Shown piece after piece: positions 54,023-64,000 of a stretch of DNA of 64,000 nucleotides. Every line of letters begins with the position of its first letter. Position 1 is the stretch's first letter. The stretch is from Anoxybacillus amylolyticus. GTDB lineage: Bacteria > Bacillota > Bacilli > Bacillales > Anoxybacillaceae. Location of the stretch: contig NZ_CP015438.1 of the NCBI RefSeq assembly GCF_001634285.1, positions 2,616,001-2,680,000 of the forward strand, in the 5' to 3' direction. A program made the translations under genes and the position numbers. The notes under the pieces were generated by a model. It saw only the letters and a program-made list of their open reading frames with translations. It was not told the origin of the DNA and did no database searches.

Positions 54023-56380
54023 TTATCCTATCCCTTCGCTCATAAAGTCATACGGTGAAACGTTTTCCATTCCGATGTTCGCATCATCAAGCGGAAGCTC
54101 GCCTTCTTCAAACGGCTGAACGGCTTGTATCAGCTTTTCCGCGAGCGTCGTTTGCCGCACACTGTCATCGTAGCGGGCAACTCCCATCTTAAACGCCTCT
54201 TCCTCACCGCATAAAACTAAAAATTTTTTACTTCGCGTCACCGCGGTATATAATAAATTCCGCCTTAACATTCGATAGTAGCTTTTGACGACAGGTAAAA
54301 TGACGATTGGAAATTCGCTTCCTTGCGACTTATGAACAGAGCAGCAATACGCATGCGTAATTTGCGTTAAATCTTGCCTCGTATATGTCACTTCATTCCC
54401 ATCAAACGACACGACGACTAAATCTTGTTCTTCGACATTTTCCTTCGCATAAAAGATGGCGACGACTTCACCAATATCCCCGTTAAACACGTTTTGCTCC
54501 GGCTGATTCACAAGCTGCAACACTTTATCGCCAATCCGGTACACGGTGTCGCCTACCGACAGTTCGCGTTTTTTCTCTGTTTTCGGATTGAACAGTTCTT
54601 GCAGCGCCTCATTTAACCGGTCGATGCCGGCAGGTCCGCGGTACATCGGCGCCAATACTTGAATATCTTTGACGGAATAGCCCTTTTTCCACGCGTTATC
54701 GGCAATTTGCCTTACGACATCGACGACTTGCCCTGCATGGCAGCGAATAAACGAACGATCCGCTTTCGGCGCAGCCCAATCTGGCGGAAGTTGTCCGTTT
54801 TTCATATGGTGGGCGAGTTCAATAATCGACGATCCTTCCGCCTGCCGATACACATCCGTCAAGCGAACGGTCGGGATGACATTTGTCTTTAGCAAATCTT
54901 TCAGCACTTGTCCCGGTCCAACCGACGGCAATTGATCTTCATCGCCGACAAAAATGACTTGCATCCCGTCAGGAAGTGATTTTAACAGTTGATTTAACAG
55001 CCACGTATCGACCATCGACATTTCATCGACGATGAGCAACTTCCCTTGAATCGGTGCGTCTTCATCGTGCGTAAACCCTTCTGCCGCGTTATATCCAAGC
55101 AAGCGATGAATCGTCACCGCCGGTAACCCGGTCGCCTCGCCCATTCGTTTTGCCGCTCTTCCAGTGGGGGCAACCAATATAATCGGAAACGGATTGTCTT
55201 TATTGTAGCGATTGACATCAAGCGAAAGGCCGTGCAGCTCGGCAAAAATTTCGACGATTCCTTTAATGACCGTCGTTTTCCCTGTTCCAGGTCCGCCTGT
55301 TAAAATAAAGAGCGGGGAAGAAAGTGCTTGTTGGATTGCTTCTTTTTGCCGCGGGGCGTATTGAACGGACAAGCGCTCCTCGAGTTCCCCAAGCGCCAAT
55401 AAAAATTCCGACTCTGGAAACGATGTTACCGTTTGCTGCAACAGTCGTTTCACGTTCGTGACAATTCCTTTTTCGGCAAAATAAAGCGACGGAATATAAT
55501 ATTTATCATCTTCGTTCATTAGCTTGCCTTCTTCGGTCAACATCAACAACACATGGACGATATTTTCTTCCGGCACGGCTTCGTCGCGCTTTGCTTCTAA
55601 TAGCTCTTTTACCTTTACTAATAGCTGTGCTTTTGTTAAATAAACGTGCCCTTCCTGCAAGCAATCGTTTTCTAATACGTACAAACAAGCAGCGCGAATG
55701 CGGTCTGGATGGCGGCCGGAAATGCCAAGCTGATGCCCTAGCTCGTCCGCACGGACAAATCCGATGCCTTCGACGTCTTCGACAAGCTGGTACGGATTTT
55801 TTTGAATAACATCAAGCGTCATGTCTTGGTATACTTGATAAATTTTCATCGATAGCTGCGGACCAAAGCCAAGCCTTGAGAGCGCGATCATAATTTGCTC
55901 AAGCCCTTGGTGCGCTTTTAATGTTTCGTACAGTTCTTTCGCTTTTGCTTTCGATAGCTTTGGCACTTTCGAAAGCGCGTCCGGGTCGGCTAAAATAACG
56001 GAAATCGCCTGCTCGCCGAGCGCCTCGACGATCGCTTCCGCTGTCTTTTTGCCAATTCCTTTAAACAAATCGCTCGACAAATAATGAATGACGCCTTCTT
56101 TCGTATGTGGAACGTCTTTGCGGAAATAATCGGCGACATATTGCCGCCCAAAGCGCGGATGTTCCTTAAACGAACCGTAAAACACATATGTCTCTTGTTC
56201 GTGCATGCGCGGAAAATAACCAGTAACAACGACTTCTTCCTCGTTGTATGCCTCGTTCGTTTCTTCGACACGAATGCGCACGACCGAATACAAATTGCTT
56301 TCGTTATGAAAAATCGTGACGATATGTGTTCCTTTAATAAACGATTTTTCGTCTAAGGCAAACGATCCTTGTTGTTGCAA
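54023..56380 (-). CDS. recD2: ATP-dependent DNA helicase RecD2
   Basis: 785 residues, superfamily 1B. N-terminal OB-like and helix-hairpin-helix region (YLSSDLFKGIGKKTAEAIVE), then motor domains with Walker A GGPGTGKTT, VDEMSMVD (motif II) and the C-terminal HAYCCSVHKSQGSEFP and LYTAVTRSK. A 5'-3' helicase acting in replication-fork repair without RecBC. YrrC in Bacillus subtilis. Confidence 0.95.
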   Translation of the reverse strand: MQQQGSFALDEKSFIKGTHIVTIFHNESNLYSVVRIRVEETNEAYNEEEVVVTGYFPRMHEQETYVFYGSFKEHPRFGRQYVADYFRKDVPHTKEGVIHYLSSDLFKGIGKKTAEAIVEALGEQAISVILADPDALSKVPKLSKAKAKELYETLKAHQGLEQIMIALSRLGFGPQLSMKIYQVYQDMTLDVIQKNPYQLVEDVEGIGFVRADELGHQLGISGRHPDRIRAACLYVLENDCLQEGHVYLTKAQLLVKVKELLEAKRDEAVPEENIVHVLLMLTEEGKLMNEDDKYYIPSLYFAEKGIVTNVKRLLQQTVTSFPESEFLLALGELEERLSVQYAPRQKEAIQQALSSPLFILTGGPGTGKTTVIKGIVEIFAELHGLSLDVNRYNKDNPFPIILVAPTGRAAKRMGEATGLPAVTIHRLLGYNAAEGFTHDEDAPIQGKLLIVDEMSMVDTWLLNQLLKSLPDGMQVIFVGDEDQLPSVGPGQVLKDLLKTNVIPTVRLTDVYRQAEGSSIIELAHHMKNGQLPPDWAAPKADRSFIRCHAGQVVDVVRQIADNAWKKGYSVKDIQVLAPMYRGPAGIDRLNEALQELFNPKTEKKRELSVGDTVYRIGDKVLQLVNQPEQNVFNGDIGEVVAIFYAKENVEEQDLVVVSFDGNEVTYTRQDLTQITHAYCCSVHKSQGSEFPIVILPVVKSYYRMLRRNLLYTAVTRSKKFLVLCGEEEAFKMGVARYDDSVRQTTLAEKLIQAVQPFEEGELPLDDANIGMENVSPYDFMSEGIG

Positions 56381-56396
56381 TGGGAATCCCTACCTT

Positions 56397-57062
56397 TTAT
56401 CGTTGTCCGAGCACTTTTTCTATCAGCTTTTTTCCATGTCCTGCTAATAAATGATCCGGCTGAATCGAAAGCGCTTTTGTAAACCATTCAAGCGCGGTTT
56501 GCACCTCATCTTTATATGCATACGCCACCCCTAAGTTATAGCAGGCGTCTGCATGCTGTTCATCTAACGCAATCGTCCGTTCAAAATAGCCTATCGCTTC
56601 GTCGACAAACTCGAGTTGTGCCAAACAAAGCCCCAATTGAAACAGCGCCTCGACATCGCGTGTATTCAACTCTACCGTGCGCTGCAAATACGGCAAAGCA
56701 AGCCGCGGCTGTTCTAAAAACATAAGCGACATGCCGAGCATAAAAAAGACGTCGCTGTCGTTCAGCCCTTTTTGCACCGCCTGTTCAAACATGTCTTTTG
56801 CTTTCGCAAACTGCTGTCGGTTGTAATAAATCGAACCGAGCCCGTAATACGCCGTCGCTGCCTGCTCATCAAGCGCAAGCGCCTTTTCAAAAAAGCGAAT
56901 CGCTTTTTCTTCCTCGCCAACCGCCGCTAACACGTTCCCGAAATTAATGTAGCCGACGGGGTCGTTAGGATTTTCTTCAATCGCCTCATGAAAACATTTT
57001 ACCGCTTCTTCATAGTTTCCGTCCCGCATATATTGAATTCCAAGCGTATTTTTGTTTTCCAT
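56397..57062 (-). CDS. yrrB: TPR-repeat protein YrrB
   Basis: 221 residues made of six tetratricopeptide repeats (e.g. PVGYINFGNVLAAVGEEEKA, AATAYYGLGSIYYNRQQFAK). A protein-interaction scaffold, perhaps in tRNA thiolation together with MnmA. The ATG at 57062 follows GAGGAG by eight bases. Confidence 0.92.
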   Translation of the reverse strand: MENKNTLGIQYMRDGNYEEAVKCFHEAIEENPNDPVGYINFGNVLAAVGEEEKAIRFFEKALALDEQAATAYYGLGSIYYNRQQFAKAKDMFEQAVQKGLNDSDVFFMLGMSLMFLEQPRLALPYLQRTVELNTRDVEALFQLGLCLAQLEFVDEAIGYFERTIALDEQHADACYNLGVAYAYKDEVQTALEWFTKALSIQPDHLLAGHGKKLIEKVLGQR

Positions 57063-57090
57063 TTTCTTCACTCCTCATTATATCATATAC

Positions 57091-57122
57091 AAAACCCCAA
57101 CTCTGCCAAGAGTTGAGGTTTT
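57091..57122 (-). terminator. Terminator after mnmA
   Basis: AACTCTTGGCAGAGTT-type stem with AAAACC/GGTTTT extension and a T run, in the gap between mnmA and yrrB. yrrB must therefore have its own promoter or rely on read-through. Confidence 0.75.
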
Positions 57123-57131
57123 ATGATTCAT

Positions 57132-59401
<2,270 letters not shown>

Positions 59402-59516
59402 CGCCATTCTCCTTTCTTCAATCACGTTTTCCGAAAAACCACAGAATCCTACCACGCCGTTCCTGCGAACAAAAACGCCGGCGGGAAAATTTGCCCGCAA
59501 AGCGTTCCTTGTTCGC

Positions 59517-59582
59517 GGCAGAAAAGTTCGAACTAGAGCGATATCAACTCGATTTTAATCGTTAATCAACACGCTTGTTCTT
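59517..59582. repeat. 65-bp repeat shared with 48965-49029
   Basis: About 80% identical to the copy in the IS-rich scar; the shared core is TTAATCAACACGC preceded by TAGAGCGAT and CAACT. Lies between cymR and iscS. Origin unknown. Confidence 0.7.
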
Positions 59583-59585
59583 AGA

Positions 59586-60002
59586 TCAAATATAAAACAT
59601 ATACGATTCACTATCACTGTCGCTATATTTCGCTAAGTCTTCCAATGTAGTGCTATCAAGTACTTCTTGCACCGCATCGCGAATGCGAATCCATAGCTCC
59701 CGCTTTGCCGGTTCTTCTTCCTCTAGTCCTTCGACTGGACTAATCGGTCCTTCCAATACGCGAATGACATCACCAGCCGTTATTTTTGCTGGATGGTTCG
59801 TTAATACATATCCGCCGTACGCTCCGCGAATGCTTTTAACAAGCCCAGCATTGCGAAGCGGCGATACGAGCTGTTCTAAGTAATGTTCGGACAAGTTATG
59901 TGCATTCGCAATCGATTTTAATGAAATCGGGCGATCCCCGTATTTTTTCGCTAATTCAATCATAATCGTTAGCCCATACCGGCCTTTTGTTGAAATCTTC
60001 AT
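59586..60002 (-). CDS. cymR: Rrf2-family cysteine metabolism repressor CymR
   Basis: 138 residues, the length of Bacillus subtilis CymR. Winged helix MKISTKGRYGLTIMIELAKK with LKSIANAHNLSEHYLEQL. It lacks the three cysteines that would bind an iron-sulfur cluster, fitting CymR rather than IscR. It represses cysteine uptake and the yrrT-mccB operon, also in this window, with CysK as partner. GGGGG precedes the ATG. Confidence 0.93.
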   Translation of the reverse strand: MKISTKGRYGLTIMIELAKKYGDRPISLKSIANAHNLSEHYLEQLVSPLRNAGLVKSIRGAYGGYVLTNHPAKITAGDVIRVLEGPISPVEGLEEEEPAKRELWIRIRDAVQEVLDSTTLEDLAKYSDSDSESYMFYI

Positions 60003-60069
60003 CGTATTCCCCCTACCGCATCGTCTAGGAAACAATCGCAAACCATTATACCATACTTTTTTGCTTCCT

Positions 60070-61356
60070 TCATTGCTTGTGCCTTAACTCACGTAGCCGG
60101 CTGTACACTTTTGCATAATGCCTTTCCTCACCGTTTTCTTTCGGGGAGTAATATTGTACTCCTTCCAATTCATTTGGTAAATATTGTTGTGAAACCCAAC
60201 TATTTGGATAGTCATGCGGATAGACATACCCTTTGCCGTACCCGAGCACTTTTGCCCCGTCATAGTGCGCATCTTTTAAGTGTATCGGAATGTCGCCAAT
60301 TTTCCCTGCTTGTACATCCGCAATCGCTTTGTCGAGCGCCTTGTAAGCGGAGTTCGATTTTGCGGAAAGACATAGCTCCACCGTGACGACGGAAAGCGGA
60401 ATACGCCCTTCCGGAAGCCCGAGCCGCTCGACCGCTTGAATGGCAGCATTCACTTTCACACCGATGAGCGGATTTGCCAAACCAATATCTTCGTATGCAA
60501 TGACAAGCAGCCGGCGGCAAATCGCCGCGACGTCCCCTCCTTCTAATAGCCTTGCCAAATAGTGAAGCGCCGCATCGACGTCGCTGCCGCGAATGCTTTT
60601 TTGAAAGGCGGACAATAGCGAATAATACGTATCGCCTTTTTTATCGTGGGAAAACCCTTTCTTTTCGATGCAATCTAGCACTAGCTGTTCATCGACGACA
60701 ATCCGTTCGTCATTTTGCCGCGCAGCATACACGACCGCCTCTAACGCTTGAAGGGCAGAACGGGCATCGCCATTTGTTCCATCGGCAATCATCTGCAAAA
60801 ATCGTTCGTCCATGTCCAGCGAAAGCGCCCCAAACCCGCGCGTTTTGTCTTGTAGCGCTCGCTTTAAGAGCACGACGATTTCCTCTGATGTTAGCCGCTT
60901 CAGCTGTTTAATTTGCCCACAACGGCTACGAATGGCTGGATTGACTTCATGAAACGGATTTTCTGTCGTCGCGCCAATCAGCGTAATAAGCCCGCTTTCG
61001 ACGTTCGGCAACAAATAGTCTTGCTGCGCCTTATTAAAACGATGAATTTCATCAATAAACAAAATGACGTTACCGACCATTTTGGCGGTGGCGACAATTT
61101 CCTCCATTTCTTTTTTCCCCGATGTCGTTGCATTTAACGCAAAAAATTCGCGGTTTACCGTTCCAGCAATCGCATAGGCCAGCGACGTTTTCCCAACCCC
61201 CGGCTCTCCATATAACAACATTGATGGAACATAGCCGTTATGAATCATTTTGTATAATGCCGTATGCGGTCCAATGATATGTGTTTGTCCCACGATTTCA
61301 TCAATTGTACGCGGGCGCATGCGGACAGCTAACGGTTCTTGCAAAAAAAGCGCCAT
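60070..61356 (-). CDS. rarA: Replication-associated recombination protein RarA
   Basis: 428 residues, AAA+ ATPase of the MgsA/Mgs1 family: GEPGVGKTSLA (Walker A), LFIDEIHRFN (B), TTENPFHEVN sensor 1, then the C-terminal tetramerisation domain (DIPIHLKDAHYDG). Works at stalled forks. GGAGGTG precedes the ATG. Confidence 0.95.
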   Translation of the reverse strand: MALFLQEPLAVRMRPRTIDEIVGQTHIIGPHTALYKMIHNGYVPSMLLYGEPGVGKTSLAYAIAGTVNREFFALNATTSGKKEMEEIVATAKMVGNVILFIDEIHRFNKAQQDYLLPNVESGLITLIGATTENPFHEVNPAIRSRCGQIKQLKRLTSEEIVVLLKRALQDKTRGFGALSLDMDERFLQMIADGTNGDARSALQALEAVVYAARQNDERIVVDEQLVLDCIEKKGFSHDKKGDTYYSLLSAFQKSIRGSDVDAALHYLARLLEGGDVAAICRRLLVIAYEDIGLANPLIGVKVNAAIQAVERLGLPEGRIPLSVVTVELCLSAKSNSAYKALDKAIADVQAGKIGDIPIHLKDAHYDGAKVLGYGKGYVYPHDYPNSWVSQQYLPNELEGVQYYSPKENGEERHYAKVYSRLRELRHKQ

Positions 61357-61401
61357 TTTCTCACCTCCAAATAGAAAGCTCTCTGCCTTTGCAGAGAACT
61401 A

Positions 61402-62272
61402 TTATGCAAAATAGCGACGAATAGCAGCGGCTACTTCTTGCCAATGCGGGAGGCGTTGCTTTTCTAAATACATTAATAGCGCTTCCGCCATAAACTCTCT
61501 TGCGTTGTCAGGGCGCAAAAACTCTTCTTTTAACGTCTTGATCGAATGAACGACGTCACGTTTTACCGATTCGTTGTTTAGCTCTTGTAACATGTTCTCG
61601 AGATACGCGACAATTTGCTTTCGTTCGTTTTCTTTTTCATGTTGTTCGACGTTTAAGTAGTCTTGCATTAATTCATCGGTTAAAAGCGGAGCATCGTTTG
61701 TAGTAAAACTTTCCACAATCGCATCGAGCCGCCGCAACATAAACGGTACGAGCGCAGCGTAAGGCAATTCTTTTTTTTTCGATTGCCATGTAAAACATAT
61801 ACTCTTTCATCATCCCATTCACCATCGTCGCGCAATCAAGCGCAAATGGACGCACGTTCTCCCCGTATATATCAATAATCGCTTTTCTGTACCAATTAAT
61901 CGTTTGCGCGCGAATGCGAAACACAAGTTGGTGTACTTCCTCGTTAATTTTCGCTGCTTGCTCCCCCATATGCATGCCGACGAGCTCCTTTCGCCGCACA
62001 AACTCTTCAATTTGCAGCATCAGTTGTTTTTCAAATTTTTCCCGCGCAGACAACGTGTCGTCGGTTGTTACTTGTTCTAACTTTTGAAACAACATTTCGT
62101 AATGATAACGAAAAATAGAAAGGGCAATTTCCTCTTTTGATTTAAAATAGTTGTAAATCGAACCTTTTGCCATTCCGCTTTGCTCGGCAATTTCTTGCAT
62201 CGATGTGGCATGGTATCCTTTTTGGGCAAACAATTTCATGGCTGCTTGAATGATCGTTTCTTTTTTGCTCAA
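61402..62272 (-). pseudogene. TetR-family regulator (YerO-like), frameshifted in an A9 run
   Basis: N-terminal TetR HTH (AEQSGMAKGSIYNYFKSKEE) in the first frame; the C-terminal ligand domain follows in the next frame from ELPYAALVPFMLRRLDAIVE. One extra base in the nine-A run (61771-61779) causes the shift; with eight A the protein would be 289 residues, YerO size. It adjoins an RND exporter, as yerO adjoins swrC. Could be a real mutation, a phase switch or a sequence error. Confidence 0.82.
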
Positions 62273-62319
62273 CGTTGTCCCTTCCTTACCTCTAGTTTCT
62301 TCGTTTATTATAGCATAAG

Positions 62320-62344
62320 AGGCTGACTCGATTTGAGCCAGCCT
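62320..62344. terminator. Hairpin between the exporter and its regulator
   Basis: AGGCTGACTC and GAGCCAGCCT pair with one mismatch. There is no long T run; it lies just after the exporter stop on the minus strand. Confidence 0.45.
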
Positions 62345-62349
62345 ATCAT

Positions 62350-64000
62350 TTATGCACTTCGTTCTTTTTTCACTTGGCGGAAGAAAAATAGTTCGTACAT
62401 TACCGGAATAATAACAAGCGTTAACAATGTCGATGACGTTAGTCCACCGATGACCGTAATGGCTAGACCTTTCGAAATCAACGTTCCCGACGCTTTCGTG
62501 AGCGCCAATGGAATAAGCGATGTAATCGTCGCAAACGCCGTCATTAAAATCGGACGCAATCTCGTTTTTCCAGCTTCAATTAGGGCATCCCGTACTGTCA
62601 TTCCTTTTTGCTCACGATTTTGTCCGATCCGATCAACAAGTACAATCGCATTTGTCGTCACAATTCCAATCAGCATTAATAGCCCTATCATCACGCTCAC
62701 TGACATCGGTTCATGAGCGACATACAAGCCGAGTAACGAACCAATTGGCACAAAAATTAAAGCGGACAAAATAATGAACGGAATTCTCGCCTTGCCGAAC
62801 GTAATCAACATCGTAATATACACTAAACCAATCGCTACGATCATTGCTAAACCAAGCTGGCGGAACGTTTCCACTGTGTCATCGCTGCCACCGCCTCCTT
62901 CAAACGAAACATCTTTCGGCAGCTTCACCTCTTTTTTCACATGGTCGATAACATCTTGTGTGACTTTTTGAATATTATCGCCAACAATTTGCGCGGATAC
63001 ACGAGCAAATACTTTTCCATCTAATTTTTGAATCGACGTATACGTATCCACTTCTTTCACGTCTGCAATCGCCGAAACTGGAACAAGACCGCGCTTTGTG
63101 AAAATAAGCGTATTTTTTAACGCATCAATAGAATCAATTCCTTTGTCGTACGACAACTGCACCGTCCGATCAATTCCATCAAGTTTGAGCGTTCCCACTT
63201 GAACTGGTCTCGTTGCATCGGCAATCGTCCCTAACACTTGGAAGCCAGACACGCCGTACTCCGCTGCTTTCGCTGGATCAATTTGGACAACGACTTGCTT
63301 TTGGTGATCGGCAAAGTTGTTTGTTACATATTTTAAATCTTTCCGCTTATTCATATAGTTTTCTACATCTTTTGCTGCTTTTTGCAATGATGCGAGATCG
63401 TTTGAATACAAGTCGATATTGACATCGTTGTTAGAAGGCGGTCCACCAGAGCTAAGCTCCTGCACACCGACTTTTGTTCCTTTTGCTTCTTCGTCCACAA
63501 TCGATTGCATGTTTTTCTCAAGCGTTTTAATAAATCGTGTGACGTTGACACCTTCTTTTAAGCGAATGAAATAGTTCGCTTGGTTCGACCGTTTCAGTCC
63601 TGTGCGGAAATCGCGGCTTCCAACACCTGCTGTCACATCTTTAATTTCTTTTTGATTAGCAAACATTTTTTCTATTTTCAACGACACGTCGTTCGTTTTT
63701 TCAAGCGACGTAGAGGACGGCAGTTCAATGCTAGCAACAAGCGTCTTTTGCTCTTCGTTCGGCAAGAATGTGAACCCTAGCTTCGGAACGAGGGCAAACG
63801 AACCGACAAGAAGAACGACAGATAATGCTAAAACAATGACTTTATGATTTAGCGACCAAGCAATGACGCGCCCGTAAAACCGTTGCAATGCGCCTTCTTT
63901 TTCTTCTGGAGGCACTTTTTTAAACGAAAATTTCGCTAAAACTGGAACAATTGTAACAGCGACGATAAGGGATAAAAAGAGCGAAAAAACAATCGTTAAA
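62350..64000 (-). CDS. RND-family efflux pump (SwrC/AcrB-like), 5' end outside window
   Basis: 550 residues of the C-terminal part are visible and the frame stays open to the edge (VFSLFLSLIVAVTIVPVLAK). Periplasmic-loop repeats and helices of the second half are present (GLLMLIGIVTTNAIVLVDRI, MTAFATITSLIPLAL), the family core. In Bacillus subtilis SwrC exports surfactin and other amphiphiles. Its neighbour is the probable regulator. Confidence 0.92.
   Translation of the reverse strand, partial: LTIVFSLFLSLIVAVTIVPVLAKFSFKKVPPEEKEGALQRFYGRVIAWSLNHKVIVLALSVVLLVGSFALVPKLGFTFLPNEEQKTLVASIELPSSTSLEKTNDVSLKIEKMFANQKEIKDVTAGVGSRDFRTGLKRSNQANYFIRLKEGVNVTRFIKTLEKNMQSIVDEEAKGTKVGVQELSSGGPPSNNDVNIDLYSNDLASLQKAAKDVENYMNKRKDLKYVTNNFADHQKQVVVQIDPAKAAEYGVSGFQVLGTIADATRPVQVGTLKLDGIDRTVQLSYDKGIDSIDALKNTLIFTKRGLVPVSAIADVKEVDTYTSIQKLDGKVFARVSAQIVGDNIQKVTQDVIDHVKKEVKLPKDVSFEGGGGSDDTVETFRQLGLAMIVAIGLVYITMLITFGKARIPFIILSALIFVPIGSLLGLYVAHEPMSVSVMIGLLMLIGIVTTNAIVLVDRIGQNREQKGMTVRDALIEAGKTRLRPILMTAFATITSLIPLALTKASGTLISKGLAITVIGGLTSSTLLTLVIIPVMYELFFFRQVKKERSA

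Noticed and set aside
59586-60002. IscR iron-sulfur regulator
   Set aside because: The three ligand cysteines of IscR are absent, and length and position match CymR.

Overview
The window comes from a spore-forming Bacillaceae chromosome, most like the thermophilic Anoxybacillus/Geobacillus group. Three things point there: a mother-cell sigma-K C-terminal half, a long block in the Bacillus subtilis order cymR-iscS-mnmA-yrrB-recD2 ... yrrI-alaS-yrzL-ruvX-yrzB-mltG-trmR-trhP1-trhP2-udk-greA-pbpI-yrrS-yrzA-yrrT-mtnN-mccA-mccB-yrhC, and ISBst12-type IS66 elements. No rRNA, tRNA or CRISPR array was seen.

Region 1 (1-8.5 kb) is the right part of a prophage-like or satellite-like element. A leftward early operon holds a PrimPol/superfamily-3 helicase and about 15 tiny genes. 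A divergent control region carries GTCAC-N5-GTGAC operators. A rightward lysogeny module encodes a repressor, a membrane-anchored Mrr-type nuclease and an ImmA-type protease whose promoter contains an SOS-box-like site. The element ends exactly at codons EILM of sigK, whose C-terminal half follows at 8537. It therefore looks like a sigK intervening ('skin') element that must be excised during sporulation. The sigK N-terminal half and the recombinase should lie to the left of the window.

Region 2 (8.9-19 kb) has a type I toxin-antitoxin locus, a divergent Lrp/YitT pair, and an amino-compound catabolic cluster: GntR regulator, omega-aminotransferase, ABC transporter and aldehyde dehydrogenase. 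The transporter permease is split by an IS66-family element with a clear 8-bp target duplication, so uptake by this system is probably lost.

Region 3 (19-28 kb) is a decayed defence/competition island. It has a PLD-SNF2 helicase with an altered Walker A motif, the tail of a DUF1156-like methylase, tandem and truncated IS66 ends, two copies of an internally deleted IS66 derivative, and an intact-looking WHH-nuclease toxin with a SUKH immunity gene.

Region 4 (28-45 kb) is ordinary core genome on the minus strand: the CymR-type methionine-to-cysteine operon, cell-wall genes, tRNA wobble hydroxylation and methylation, and T-box-controlled alaS.

Region 5 (45-53.5 kb) is a second IS-rich scar between yrrI and yrzQ. 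It contains an IS630 with an IS701/IS4-like element nested in it, an IS1182 sitting in a terminator, a secreted-protein pseudogene carrying a 320-bp MITE-like element with nested hairpins, and an IS982 relic.

Region 6 (53.5-64 kb) is core again: yrzQ, a zinc-ribbon gene, recD2, yrrB, mnmA, iscS, cymR, rarA, a frameshifted TetR regulator and an RND exporter that runs off the right edge.
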